A DNA stretch of 64,000 nucleotides, taken from NCBI GenBank assembly GCA_022606135.1, contig JABYQN010000010.1:496001-560000 (forward strand), in the 5' to 3' direction. Below are positions 1 to 11,156 of the stretch, piece by piece (position 1 is the first letter of the stretch; every line of letters starts with the position of its first letter). A program made the position numbers and the translations under genes. Below the pieces are notes generated by a model, which did not search any database, had not been told where the DNA came from, and saw only the letters and a program-made list of their open reading frames with translations. This stretch comes from Fomes fomentarius. Taxonomy: Eukaryota > Basidiomycota > Agaricomycetes > Polyporales > Polyporaceae.

Positions 1-219
1 AAGACAAGATGCTCTCAGAAGCATCGATCTTCCACGAACAGTGGAAGGCTTACTATAAGGCCCCGGATGTTTCACTTTTCGAGTGATGGATGTATCTCAG
101 AATCGAGTCAGCCAGAATAAGCGAAGTAAGAACATAGTGCATCACACACATTGCTGTAATCCCGTTGATAGCGTCAAATTAACATTCTACGAGTATGCTA
201 ACACATGGGTATGTCCCGG

Positions 220-1218
220 TCATGACACGGATATCGGGTGGAAGTCTGACGTCTCAGGGTCTACGAATGCTTCGTACAAATACACGACGCCAAACAGGAG
301 GAACAGTGCGCTGGCAGCAAGGGTTACTGCATTGGGAACATAGTTAGCTCAAAGGAAACATACGAACTCTGTGCAAGCGTACGTACCATGCTTCACTGAA
401 ATCTTAGTGGATATATACCGCCCGCCCATTACAGCGAGCGCAGTACAGCACGAATGGCCCACCACAGTGCCTAGCGCAACAACATAAACGTTCTAAAAAC
501 AGACCGGATGAGCACATACAAAAATAGCTTCGGTAGCCACGGATGAAGAAGCACTCACATCCGCCGCTGCGAGCGCGATAGTCGATATCTGACTGCGGTC
601 ACCCCATTCGCCGAGGAACGTGAGTACGAATGACTGCACGAATACCGGACCAAGAAGATAGCTGAAAAAGTTGCGAGCAGACTCCGTATAGGTGTGGAGG
701 GCTTTCTGCGTCGGGCTCTTCGGGGATGCAGCGCGCCCGCTCGACCGCCTTCGGTGATGACCATTCACGCGACCGCGCCCGGCTTCCATAGCTTCGAGGG
801 GGACGACTTCCTCTCCTTGCTCCCCAGCAGTACCCGTGCCATCATGCAAAGCCTCATCCCCCTCGATGTCCTCCTCGGCCTCCTTCAGCTCCTCCTGGAT
901 CTTCTCGTTCCCCGCCTTCATTTCGCGGCCCTCCTGCAGCATCTTCACGCCAAAGACCAAGAAGAGCACCGCCGCGCACGCCTGCGTCCACTTGCGGGGG
1001 ATGAGGGTTGGGAGGATGTGGCCGAGCTCGGCGGAGAGGATGGACATGACGACGAGGGAGGAGAACGCGCCGGCGAAGACGACAAGGCGGGGGTGCCGCA
1101 TGGCAAGGATGGCGGCGATGAGGAAGGTCTTGTCGCCAATCTCGGAGACGATGATCATCGCGAAAGACCGCGAGAGGGCGTGGAAGGCACCCTCGTCCGC
1201 TGCGCCATCTGAGGCCAT
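220..1218 (-). CDS. GDT1: GDT1-family Golgi Ca2+/Mn2+:H+ exchanger (UPF0016/TMEM165)
   Basis: Predicted Golgi membrane cation/proton antiporter that supplies Mn2+ and Ca2+ to glycosyltransferases and helps Ca2+ tolerance (known for the family). Three coding exons: 1218-559, 492-387 and 326-220, all phase-consistent, giving 290 residues. The two diagnostic family motifs are visible: EIGDKT near residue 27 and EWGDRSQ near residue 205. Each starts one half of the internally duplicated hydrophobic repeat. The second repeat finishes in exons 2-3 (GHSCCTALAVMGGR, then a hydrophobic segment LFLLFGVVYLYEAF). An acidic and then arginine/serine-rich loop of about 80 residues separates the halves. There is no obvious cleavable signal beyond the first hydrophobic helix. 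The start is the first in-frame ATG. A reading that stops in intron 1 loses the last transmembrane part, so the spliced model is preferred. Confidence 0.93.
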
Positions 1219-1590
1219 TCAACTCTGTTGGTTCGTTTGTTCTGTCATACTGCACGCGTTCAATCTCAGCGACGTACCACGATTCCTTCTGTTGTTTCGT
1301 CGTTTCTGAGATTGTAGTAGTTGCAGCCGTGAGCGAAGGTCAAAGAGAGGCTAGGAGTGAGTGAGATGAAGGACGGGAACAAGAGCAGAGACGATCTAGG
1401 GGTGAAGCTCACACTACTTGACTCTCAGTTTAGACACGTACAGGCGCTTAACATTGGGCACAGTCATGCACGTGATCGGGTTTTACCTAGCGCTAATAAA
1501 GTGCAAAACCAGCCTATCCGGTCGTGGAGGTTTGTCTTGGACCTCAACGTTCTCTCGTGCACATCGTTCTGGTGTCTGCTGTCTATCTAG

Positions 1591-2085
1591 ACCCAGCTCA
1601 ACCGACCTGAACAAGGTTCTGCGACCATGTTGAAGCTGGACAGTTCGAAAACCTCGGTCACTCGAGTAACTTGAACGTCAGAGCATCGGAATCGATGCTC
1701 CTGTTGTTTTGCCACGTCATCGCTCTCACATTATTCTCTTCTTCACAAGCTCTCGCGCGAAAGTACCAGTGAAGCAGTGTGTGAGAACATATTCGTGAGT
1801 AGATTCACTTGGTCACTCAAGGTGCAGCGTCTATCCAGAATGACTGAATTGCCACTCCTTTCCCCGTATCTTCCAGCATATCAATTTGACTGCTGTATTG
1901 GGGGCACAGACACAGTACGGATTCTACGCACGAGGGTGCTCCGTACACTCCGGAAAACACCCACTAGTGGGATCTCGCGTCGCGTTGACTTATAGACAAA
2001 GTCAGCCGGACTCTCACAATGCATAGCCGACCTGACATGACTGAGCTCACGCTCTACCTCGCCTCGCCTCCGTACCAAGAACATC
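1591..2085 (+). repeat. Diverged direct repeat, copy 1
   Basis: Aligns by eye, with many substitutions and small indels, to 3043-3625 in the same orientation. Shared landmarks in order: CAACCGACCTGAACAA, GCTCTCACATT, TGTGAGAACATA, ATCCAGAATGA, CACAGTACGG, CGGAAANCACCCACTAGTGG and GACTGAGCTCACG-like sequence. Both copies keep the 12-bp palindrome CCCACTAGTGGG (1960-1971 here). No coding capacity survives. It could be an ancient segmental duplication or two remnants of one transposable element. Confidence 0.7.
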
Positions 2086-3042
2086 CAGTGTTCGAACATG
2101 CTCACCCAGTATCGATGAAACTCGGGTGGCAAGAGCCAGCATCAGAGAGTCGAGATTCCAGGGTTGGAGCAAGCACGAGTCGCTTGGAAATTCAAATGCG
2201 GGTGCAGCGAGGGGTTGACGTCCGAGCGTAAACGTCAATCAGGTACATACGTGTTCTTCGCTCGCATCTCCAGCCTGGCGCAGCCCCGCTTCACACCCCT
2301 CATCCCTCCCGTGTGCAGCTTTCACTCCTACCGCTCTTCCCCTCGTCTAGGGTCGTCCCTCCATTGTCTAGTACCTCGATGTATCATTGATCATCGTCCG
2401 CCATTTGCCATCTAGTCCACACACGACCATCACCTGCACAATACCTATCTCCAAACGCGCTCAAGTTCACAGCATCGTCCGAAAACAACTTGCAACTGTG
2501 CTCGCCACCACCTCGTCCGCCCACTATGTAACTCTGACTGATATAACACAAGTGGTCGTCCGTTTGATACATCTATCTAATCGGGACCATTAGGCTGAGG
2601 CACATGGCTCTACCATCTCACTCCATCCGTGGTGTAGCGGGACAGGACCGCAGCCACGACCAGGCAGAAGACACGAGCGCAGACCAAGCCAGGTGCATAG
2701 TATATACTGCACCACACCGTGTTAAACACCCTCCATGCACAACCTCATCCTCTTCCTCTTGTCCGAATGTCATAATGTCTCGCCCTCAGGGTTCTATCTC
2801 CGCGTCTCAGCTGCATTGTGACCCACACACTGCTATGTCCCTCGATCGCCTTTGAAGTTGAATCGTAGCGTTGCATATGTGGAGCTAGGCGTGCGTTGGT
2901 ACACTCCTCTCGCTTGGAACGGCACGTTTGTGGGGGCGGAACCTATCGGTGTAACATTCTCCTCTATGGCACATACCTCGCGATCGCGGCGGAGGCTCGC
3001 CTTGTATCACCTTCTTGAGTTAAGTGTCTCCTGCCTCCTGAA

Positions 3043-3625
3043 ACCCGGCGCAACCGACCTGAACAAAATTCCCCGACCATGCTGAAGCTAGAGTGTTCGA
3101 AACCTTTGGTCACTCGGGCAACTTGAACGTCGGAGCATCGACTCTGATATCCGTGTAAGTTTGACAGATCACTGCTCTCACATTTTTTCTCTCGAAGCTC
3201 CCGCGCGAAAATACCAACATAGCAACGTGTGAGAACATACTCGTGAGTCAATTCACTAAATCACTGAAGGCACAGCATTTATCCAGAATGATTGTATTGC
3301 CGCTCCTTCTCGTGTCTTGTGGCAGCATCCTAGGACTAACGTAACTACTGTATCGCAGATACAGACACAGTACGGGTCTAACGTACGACGAGGTCACTCC
3401 GTAGATTCCGGAAAGCACCCACTAGTGGGATCTTGCATCGCGTTTACTTATAGTCAAGGTGAGCTGGACTTTCATGAAGTTGTCCTGTGATCGATGTCTG
3501 TACTGAGAGATTCCGGCATTTTGCAGTTCAATTAAGTGCGTGATAGCAGTGCAACTTGAGATACCGGAAGCCCGACCGGACATAACTGAGCTCACGCGCG
3601 GAAGGTGTTCTCGTCTTGACATCCT
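3043..3625 (+). repeat. Diverged direct repeat, copy 2
   Basis: Second copy of the block at 1591-2085, same strand, separated by about 1 kb of unrelated sequence. The palindrome CCCACTAGTGGG is at 3418-3429. Many differences are C/T or G/A transitions, as expected for an old, possibly methylated repeat (inference). Confidence 0.7.
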
Positions 3626-4301
3626 TGTGGGATGCCTCGCGGCTGTAGCGGCACACAAGCTTCGAGCTCCGTTGATACATAATATATGTTGACGGCCGCC
3701 TGGCCTGATATGAACTCATTCCTGCTGTTCGCGTCCTGCTCCTTGCATCGATTCGTCTACTTGTTGTATCCAAGGTATACCGCATACGACATATTGATTA
3801 TGACTGTGCTCCCTGGATGTCGCATCGGTTGCGACCGTCCGAGCAGACATCTACGTCGGGTTGCGGCCCGAGAGAAGAACTTCGTACCCACATGTGCGCG
3901 GCTTCTTTCGAAGCGGCAGCCGCACTGACGATCCGGCTCGGCAGTTGGGGTCCACGGCTATAAGCACAACTACAAGCAAGCATCGGATGGAGGGCTGAAG
4001 TCGCATTGTCCAAATGACCACCACGAACCCACAGTCTGATTCTGTCCCGAATCAAGGTATGGTGACCTAAGTGATGTCTCATCACTCGCACTCCACTAAG
4101 TGTCTCTAGGGTACATAAACATCGATGGAGATGGAGCTGAGCCGCGTCAGGGAGTTGTACAATTGGACAGCGGTGTTGATAGGAGAGCAGTGCTAGTGGA
4201 GGTCTGTTCTATGAATACTCACGTTGTTATCTCCACTGACCATACGAATCTCGTAATAGATTGCCAAAAACTTCCCGTTATTGGTAGCGGGGACGGGATA
4301 C

Positions 4302-5204
4302 ATGCTCCACCTGTTATACAGGCGTTGCATACCCCGGAAGCTCCCCCGATGGACAACGTTACAACTGGGCGAGATATACCTGATGATTGGAGTTGGGCAG
4401 AATTTGTCGGTGAGGGACAACGTGTGGAAGACCAAGGACAGGCTGTACAAGGATGACGACTGGGCTGCCCTTGCGGTGGCACCTATCGTTGCCGAGGCTT
4501 CTACCGAGAAAAAACATCTCAAAGAGCTCGCGGAAATGGTGAACCAGGATCAGTCTCTGAAGGCATTCTTTGATGGTATCTATCGAGGTGCGTGCGTGTA
4601 GTTAAAATAGCCATGCACAAAGGCGCAAGTGGCTGACCTCCATGTCAGTGGGATATAATGGTACCATTACCGAGAAACTGAAGTGGTGGAATCAACACTT
4701 ACCGCACGATCGCGTAGTGTGGGACGGATGGGCGGCTACCCTAGTATATAACAAGTTCAAAGCGGGCGAGGACATTCATCGACCTCAATGTGCGATCGAC
4801 GTGGACGCGTGCGCTACTTATCTTGCCAAACGCACTTCCCCTCGGGTGAGTTTCTCTACAACGGTTCTAGCCGGCCTATCACACTCAGTTAACCTTCTGA
4901 TATGCGACAGTTGGTGAACTGGAGCAATGTTGCGGGCTGCGCGCTCGGGCTCTCCGTCCCGTTTGCACTACGCGCGCGGCGTATGGGCCGGCGTGCGCTA
5001 TACTTGCCTATGAACGGGGTGCAGCGACTGATCTTCTATGCCTGGGTCTATGTCGAAACGTTTGTGTGGCTCGGCCAGTGGGAGTATCTAGAGAGGATTG
5101 AGGATAGGCATGGGATGGCTATGCTGCTGAGGCGTATATTTCAGGGCATCGACAAAGAGGTTACGGAAATGAGGCAAGCGTTCGCACCGTTCCGAGCTCT
5201 GTAG
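4302..5204 (+). CDS. Uncharacterised spliced protein
   Basis: Not recognised. Three coding segments join in phase: about 4302-4587, 4649-4845 and 4911-5204, with donors GTGCGT and GTGAGT and acceptors TCAG and ACAG. The product is rich in Trp, Arg and Lys (for example EKLKWWNQHLPHDR and LPMNGVQRLIFYAWVY) and ends with an amphipathic, charged helix. A weakly hydrophobic stretch (VAGCALGLSVPFALRARR) might be a membrane anchor. No catalytic motif is visible. The 5' end is unsure: the frame is open only from 4260, the first ATG in frame is at 4302, and a further upstream exon in another frame is possible. Confidence 0.5.
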
Positions 5205-5575
5205 TCCCCCTTGTATGTATCGTTTCTGAGTGCAACATGTGCGTTCACGTTCTACTAACGAGCTTCTTCTCGACATCGGTAAAGACACTGCTCATTAACA
5301 AACTTGTCTCACGTAGTAGTGTCTCTCCGGATCCGCTTTTGACGGCCACTGACTGTCTCAGGATAGAACTGCGACAACCTCAGTCATTATGCTTCCCCAT
5401 CCCCTTGTTAATTGCTGCCTCCCATACACGTGCTTATGACTCTGGGAAAGAAGCATAATTTCCACCGCACCATGACACTGCCTGGTGTTATACTTCCAGT
5501 GACGAAGTTCCCAGGGTTCGGCTATGTGGATGCAGTGCCGCCTCCCCGCGCTATATCCTCGTCTCCACCACCACG

Positions 5576-6275
5576 ATGTCCATTCCGATTGAGATCCAAG
5601 AGATCGCTATCGATGTTCTGGGTGATGCATATGACCCCTCCTCACTTCGCGCTTGTTCTCTCGTATGTCGTGCATGGCTACCTCGTTCCCGACTCAATCT
5701 CTTCCGTTCGATATCACTACACCCAGGACGAAGTCTGGACAATCTCTTCGACTTGTTCCAGGAGAAACCATTCTTTCGGTCCGTTGTGGAACGGATATCG
5801 GTGTCTCTGAGAGGTGGTGACAGCCCTGACCCCACGCTATTCGAGACAATCCCTATCAGGCTGATTGGCACGGAGCTGCCCAAACTTCGCGCGTTCACCT
5901 TTCGCGACGAAAGCCGTGGCGCCACGCTCCCGTACATATCCTTGCGCCCCCCTAGTCCTCGCGTGCTTCAAGCGATATTCGTCGGTGGAGACACTACACA
6001 TCGGCCCCCTTGTGTTCCCCACCTGTTCCGACCTCGTACGGCTCGTTGCTGCCTTTCCGTCACTACGTCATCTCCATTTGGTCCAAGTTGAATTTCGCGA
6101 ACACAAAATCGCACAAGTCGGACTGGACATGGCAACACGATTGGTAAATCGGCGGATTGGTCTCAGAAGCCTTGACGTAAGTACCAACCCTGCGCGCGTT
6201 CGCGACATGACCCGTGCTCAGTTTTCTCTGTCAGATGAGAGAGTTTCCGACAGCCCACTATGTCGGCAATCTTGA
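5576..6275 (+). pseudogene. F-box protein gene, frameshifted
   Basis: The N-terminal residues fit an F-box: a start of the form MSIPIEIQEIAIDVLGD, then SLRACSLVCRAWLPRSR and LFRSISL. In the family this helix bundle binds Skp1 in SCF ubiquitin ligases, and basidiomycetes carry many such genes. After about residue 130 the reading frame breaks. Family-like sequence (SSVETLHIGPLVFP, PSLRHLHLVQVEF) continues in another frame from about 5972 and runs to 6275. A one-base indel near 5965-5975 explains this. It is either a true pseudogene or an assembly error. The sequence just 3' is a tail that recurs twice more downstream, which supports decay and duplication of this gene family here. Confidence 0.7.
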
Positions 6276-6500
6276 GCTCTGCGCGCTAGCCTTGCGCGGC
6301 GGTCCCAAGTTCACCGTGACTGTTTTACAGTTTCATACACCTCCGACAACTAGAGAGAGGAGTTCTCCATGTATTGCTATCTGACTCAGGTGGATGAGCT
6401 TTTACATGCGCAAGCTACGCGAGTCTCCATCTTTGTACTACGAATACCACATACCGCATCTTCAGTGGGCGCTGGCAGACGAAGGCACGTTCCACTTGGC
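6276..6500 (+). repeat. F-box 3' tail unit, copy 1
   Basis: Block with CTAGCCTTGCGCGG, GTTTCATACACCTCC and TACATGCGCAAGCTACGCGA. It recurs at 8270-8600 and 11345-11650 in the same orientation. Here it directly follows the F-box pseudogene, so it is probably the degraded 3' end of an F-box gene. No intact frame remains. Confidence 0.65.
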
Positions 6501-6675
6501 TGTGTTACTTTCACTCAACCGACTTCACTACAGGAAGACACGAAAACAATGCAAAGCTAATAATCAAAGCTACCGTATGCGACTGGAAATACAAGATTCT
6601 ACATAAGAGCGGGGTGTACTGATGAGTCAGAGCAAGTAGTAGGATAACGTTCAAAACATCGGATCACCGAACAGT

Positions 6676-7989
6676 TCAGAGCGGGGTGAAAGAGCCCACG
6701 GCTGCAGCACCCGTCGCGCCCTTCTCAACTCCCTTCTTCAGATGCTCGGCATAATCGAGGTTATACAGCCCGGCATCCCCACCGAACGTCGCCTTCTCTC
6801 CAAAGAAATACGTCGCATTGTTGGTCGAGGCCGCGATCGCCTTGAGCTGCTCCAGCTTCTTCAACTCAACTAGCGTCTTCAACGCAGAGTTCCTGTGCTC
6901 AGGCGTCACCTTCGCACCGTCCTGAGCCAAGCTCTTGGCCAGCGCTTCGACCTGGGCAGCGAGTCCTTCCGCCTCGAGAACGGATTTCTGCCGGCGCGCT
7001 TCCGCATTGCGGATAGTCGTCGTGAACGACGCTTCAGCCTCGTTCGCCTTCGCCTGGAGGTGACCCTCGCTCTCCAGGATAACCCGTTGCTTGTGGCCTT
7101 CAGCGATGTTTATCTGAGCTTGCGTATCCAAAAGTTGTTTGCGCCGGTTACGTTCGGCCTCCATCTGCAGCTCGAGTTGACGCTGTACGTCACCATCGTC
7201 AGTATCACTTGAAGGTTCCGACAGATACGACATGAGATATTGAACGGACCTCGACGTCTCGGTTGGCCGGCTTGAACTGTTGAATCTCGAAGCGTGTCCC
7301 TTCGACGCCCCAGTTGTGTATGGACGACCCGATGACAGTGTTCAGGCGGCTGTTCAGGCCATTCCTGTCGCCGATAACCTGGTCGTAGCTAAATGTTCCC
7401 AGGACGGCGCGCATGGCGGACGTCCCAGCGTTCTTGATGTTTGCATGTAGGTCGGACACCTTGAAGCATGCCTTGTAGCCGTCGACGATGCGAAAGAAGA
7501 GAGATCCAGAGACGGTAATAGGAACCTATTGTTAAGATGAGGTTGACAGTAAGAGGACGACGCCACTGGGAATGGTACGGACGTTGTCAACAGTATATCC
7601 ATGAAGCTGTCGACAAAGGATGAGCAAAGGGTACGCAGGATTAGGCATGCAGCGTACATCTGGAATGGAGATCGAAGACTCTCGTAGGTCAACAACCTGG
7701 GTCGTGTGATACACAGGGAGGTTTAGGTGCAAACCAGGCTTCAGCTGGACCGGGTTGCTGCCTAGACTGAGGGTCATCTATGTTAGTAGTCCACGTCTTC
7801 AAGCAGTTATAGGACGCCAACTTGCCTCAAGCGCCATGCTTCATGACCTTGCTGAACAACAGTAAAGAACGTCCTGCGACTACGATCCCCTGCTAATGGA
7901 ACGGCATGCGTCGCTGGAGGCAGCGCGCGTCGGGAGACCTGTCGAAGGGCGGGTCGAGAGCCAGTACGAAGTGTAGAGAGGGCACTCAT
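6676..7989 (-). CDS. SLP2: Stomatin-like protein 2 (SPFH/prohibitin-domain, mitochondrial)
   Basis: Scaffold protein of the stomatin/SLP-2 family, which in mitochondria organises cardiolipin-rich inner-membrane domains and proteases (known for the family). Five exons: 7989-7826, 7766-7658, 7606-7583 (a 24-nt microexon), 7525-7250 and 7182-6676, giving 359 residues. The N-terminus is Arg/Ser-rich without acids, typical of a mitochondrial presequence. The SPFH core follows (QLKPGLHLNLPVYHTTQVVD, VPITVSGSLFFRIVD, GTSAMRAVLGTFSYDQVI, NWGVEGTRFEIQQFKPANRDVE). Then comes the long charged coiled coil (RQLELQMEAERNRRKQLLD) and a C-terminal YNLDYAEHLKKG segment. Intron 1 appears to use a GC donor (GAG|GCAAGT). 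A GT alternative 4 nt away joined to another acceptor is also in frame but fits the family less well. Confidence 0.92.
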
Positions 7990-8269
7990 GGTGGTATGAC
8001 GAAGGAGGTCTAAGATGCAGATGCAAGACACATTTTGTATGAATTCACGAGAACTGCCGTGAGCTTCTTGACTGCCGACCGTACGCGTCGAACAAGCCGC
8101 GAAGGAGACGTCACTCGGGATCCGCGTTATTAAATAGGCGCGGACTCGCGCGGGGCGTACCCACGGTATTTTTTGTGCTGATCCATTTTCGACCTGGCAG
8201 TCACCTCGTTTGCGGTGTAGCATACCACCACTCATTCGTCATGACCTACACGAAGCTACTAACCCGTTG

Positions 8270-9693
8270 AATCAGATCGAGCAAATTAGTGTTAGGAGAG
8301 GCTGTTTACGAAGCATCTGTATCCATATGTCGGCGTTTGCTGTGTACTGCGCGCTAGCCTTGCGCGGAGGTACCACTGGTCCCAAATTCACTGTTTCATA
8401 CACCTCCAACTCGAGAGTGGGGCTGTACGTATATCGCTAGAGGAATCTGGCAGGTTGCTGCCCTGTTACACGTGCATGTTACGCGATTCGCCATCTTTAA
8501 ACCAGGAAATTGAATGTTACATACGTAATAGATATAGTGGACGGACGGTATGAAGAGTTGCCGATTTGGGATGTGCGTCAGTGGTAAGTGGGCGCCAGAC
8601 CAAAAGGGCTTGCACGAGTTTGAAATGTGCGCTGTTCTGTCTTCCGATCCAGCCTCTGCCAGCCGTTCAGGTTCCGGCAACAGACTATGATGACCACTGG
8701 GAACAACACACCCCTTTGTGCATAGACAATGGCTCAACACACCTACGGTTCGGGTTTTGTACGTCAGATACACCACGAACCGGAATCAATATGGTGGCGA
8801 AGTACAAGGAACGGAGGACAAATAAACCACTGCTGTTGTTTGGCGAGGGTATAGATGTAGAGGGAGGCGCGAGATCGCAAGCAAAGACACCATGGGAAGG
8901 AGATGTCTTGCTCAACTTTGACGCGTTGGTATGTCCATTATCCACGCCGTTGCGCTGAAATGCGAACAAAATACATGGATTATGACAGAAAAACGCGTTG
9001 GACTACGCGTTCATCCACCTCGGGATCGACGTTTCGACAGTCGACCACCTCATCCTCATGACGGAACGATTAGCTTCGCCCCTACACTCTCGAGCATGTG
9101 AGTCAACAGCTGTACTGTCCTGATACGTGGTACCAGAGTGTAGATCAAGTGCAATGTGTGATCCCCTTCACTCCACTCGAGATGGGGATGTCCTGCCCCT
9201 TGGCGTCGTACTACTTCCCTCCCCCCTTAAAACAGTGTCGAGTACTCGGGTACACATACGTCGGGTCTGCATGTCTCTTCCAACGATATACTTGTCTAGG
9301 TCACGCACAAAAGAACCAGGCTAACGACGCGCGCAGTAACCTCAGAAATCATGGTCAATACTCAGTCCCCTCCCTAACATTCTGCGTCGACTCCGTCATG
9401 TCCTTCTACCACAGCAACCTACCATCACCTCCGGTTCCGTTTCACGGGGATGGTCTCGTTGTATCTTTCAACACGGCTTCGACTTCCCAATACTAGACGG
9501 TCGCAGCTTGATGAGTCACGCGAAACGGTGAGTCAAGATTCAGTGCTACGCCTCATGCATGCCTCAGTCGGATGGACAAGTTCCGCTGCAGTAGCCGGAC
9601 ATGGTTGTCTGAACGGGTGGTATTGTTCTTCGTTGCCAGTATACGCCATGTTCCCGTCCCTTCGCTCTCACTTCCGGGCCACCTATCTCTACC
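8270..9693 (+). pseudogene. Truncated, decayed duplicate of the ARP5 5' region (with F-box tail)
   Basis: Aligns end to end with 11345-12803: first the F-box tail unit (8270-8600), then ARP5 exons 1-3 with their introns. Relative to the intact gene it lacks about 66 bp holding the ATG and leader (near 8640). The intron-1 acceptor is altered (ACAG then A instead of GCAG then G), about 20 bp are deleted in exon 3 near 9345, and a 6-9 bp gap lies near 9488. Together these remove the start and the frame. Similarity ends at about 9693, inside the equivalent of the long ARP5 intron, where a dispersed repeat begins. Intronic sites such as GCGTTG|GTATGT are preserved, so the copy arose from genomic DNA, not by retrotransposition. 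Confidence 0.9.
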
Positions 9694-9975
9694 TCATCAC
9701 TACTCTATATGTTCGAATCTCGTCTTGCTGGACCTTTCGCAGTTCTACCCCTTCGCATCTCTTGCTGTCTTTATCTGTACCTGTGCTGACGTATGAAACA
9801 ACGTTCGTAGCAGTGACTGTTTCAGCAGGTGTATCATCGCTGTAACGAGTCTCTATTCGAATATCACATTCCGACTCATCAGATGGCCCGCCAATGCGAG
9901 TGTGTGAGGGAAAAAAAGCGATAGAGGACTGTCGCGCGTCCTCATCTCGCGCTGGGTCAGGTCAACCAGGTGTCA
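9694..9975 (+). repeat. Dispersed repeat family, copy A (5'-truncated)
   Basis: Shares a ~280-bp body with copy B (9985-10190) and, on the opposite strand, copy C (27108-27460). Landmarks: TGTTCGAAT, CGTCTTGCTGGAC, TCGCAGTTCT, CTTTATCTGTACCTGTGCT, ACAACGTTCGTAG, TGTATCATCGCTGTA, GACTCATC.GATGGC and ACTGTCGCGCGTC. No coding frame. Its left edge coincides with the end of the ARP5 pseudogene. Confidence 0.8.
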
Positions 9976-9984
9976 GATTGTCCG

Positions 9985-10190
9985 TGCAAAGGCTAATCAT
10001 TATATATTACTTCACTATCCGTTCTTGCTGGATTGGTTTCGCAGTTCTTCCCTTGACGTTTCCTCCCATCCTATCCTGTCCTTTATCTGTACCTGTGCTA
10101 ATATATGAAGCAACGTTCGTAGTAGTAGTAGTGGCTGTCTAGGTGTATCATCGCTGTACTAGTCTCGTTTCGGATATCCGATACTTGACA
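9985..10190 (+). repeat. Dispersed repeat family, copy B (3'-truncated)
   Basis: Lies in tandem just after copy A. It starts with the family 5' sequence GTGCAAAGGCTAAT and TATATTAC.TCACTATC, which copy A lacks. It contains GTTCTTGCTGGATTGG, CTTTATCTGTACCTGTGCT and AACGTTCGTAGTAGTAG, and stops shortly after GTCTCGTTTCGGATATCC. Confidence 0.8.
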
Positions 10191-10440
10191 CTCACCATCC
10201 CGTCCTGCCAGTCAGCCACGCGTTACTAACATATACCAAGATGTGCATATGCCTGACTACTACTGCTTCCAACCACCCGATGCTACCCAATTCTAGTACT
10301 GTCTGTGTGACGGTCGGGGCCCGACCTTCTCATTACCTGCTACTTCTGAATCATGTCGTGTCCCGACGAAGGATCTGGTGATCGTCGTCGGGGGCGCGAT
10401 TTGTCACGTAGGAAGCGCCAGAGGTCACCTGTGAAGTTTG

Positions 10441-10985
10441 TCAGCTGTATTGTCCGCTAGACGTGTCCATGGACAACCTTCGGATGTCCTCGCATTCTTG
10501 GTCCAGTTGCATCGATGCGTTTGTGTCGAACCCTCCTGAATTGTCCTTTGTCTTCCCAAAGAATGACTCCCCACTCGAGCGGTAGGAGGTCATGGACGAG
10601 GTGTCTGTAGATGTTGAGAATCCACTAAAACTTGACCGTATCGACTCTCTTGATTGTATCGATCTTGAACCCGCGCTCGATGCACAAGATGAATTGAACG
10701 AACCGGGACGCATAGGCCTATATCCGTCCCTGTCTTGGTATCCAGGTGGGATCGATGGAAAGTGTCACATACACTGAGAATGTTTGAGATGACCTTGTTG
10801 TTGAGGATATCGTCCATTCTACCCTGCTCTACCAGAGCTTTCAGCTGAGTAAACATTAGTGTCTGCGGTTCGTCTCCACCACTGTTCGACGTAGGAGGGG
10901 CTGTGGTGTCATGTTCGGCAACAGGGGCTGCTGTAGCTTTCCGTGCTTGGCAAGCCTCTTCCACGGTGATCGAGAGAGCAGTCAA
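10441..10985 (-). CDS. Small Ser/Thr-rich hypothetical protein
   Basis: Not recognised and weakly supported. On the minus strand an ATG at 10985 opens a 71-residue segment ending in LVEQGRMDDILNNKVISNIL. A GTATGT donor follows, and an ATATAG acceptor lies at about 10715. Beyond it a serine-rich frame (RESIRSSFSGFSTSTDTSS) runs to a stop at 10441. The phase of that junction does not match cleanly: the in-phase reading gives only about 30 more residues. The model could therefore be a pseudogene or two unrelated fragments. No motif identifies a function. Confidence 0.3.
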
Positions 10986-11156
10986 CCTAACATACGGATC
11001 GCACGATTACTAGTGTGTTACTGCTGGTAAGGACGCACCGGTGAAGAAAGAAGACTTCCGAGCAAAGGAGAATTTCGTTCTTCTCTTCCTCTCGGTTTTC
11101 GTCCAGCACTCTGCTATTTAGGATCTCTGCTAAACCTTGCTTCCATAGCTGACCTC

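Larger units (their letters stand above)
1219..4259. other. Non-coding interval with a diverged duplication
   Basis: About 3 kb without any reading frame I can support on either strand. Open frames are short, contain no recognisable motif and do not join through splice sites. The only structure I see is a pair of similar ~0.5-kb blocks listed separately. The 5' end must hold the GDT1 promoter. Confidence 0.5.

Noticed and set aside
83..343. 86-residue plus-strand frame at the left edge
   Set aside because: It runs opposite GDT1 exon 3 and has no motif.
694..1212. Long plus-strand open frames opposite GDT1 exon 1
   Set aside because: They are antisense shadows of a GC-rich exon. The minus-strand frame has the GDT1 motifs and correct splicing.
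4100..4456. 118-residue frame beginning near the 4.3-kb gene
   Set aside because: Overlaps the better-supported frame that splices in phase to the downstream exons. It might contribute a 5' exon but I could not join it.
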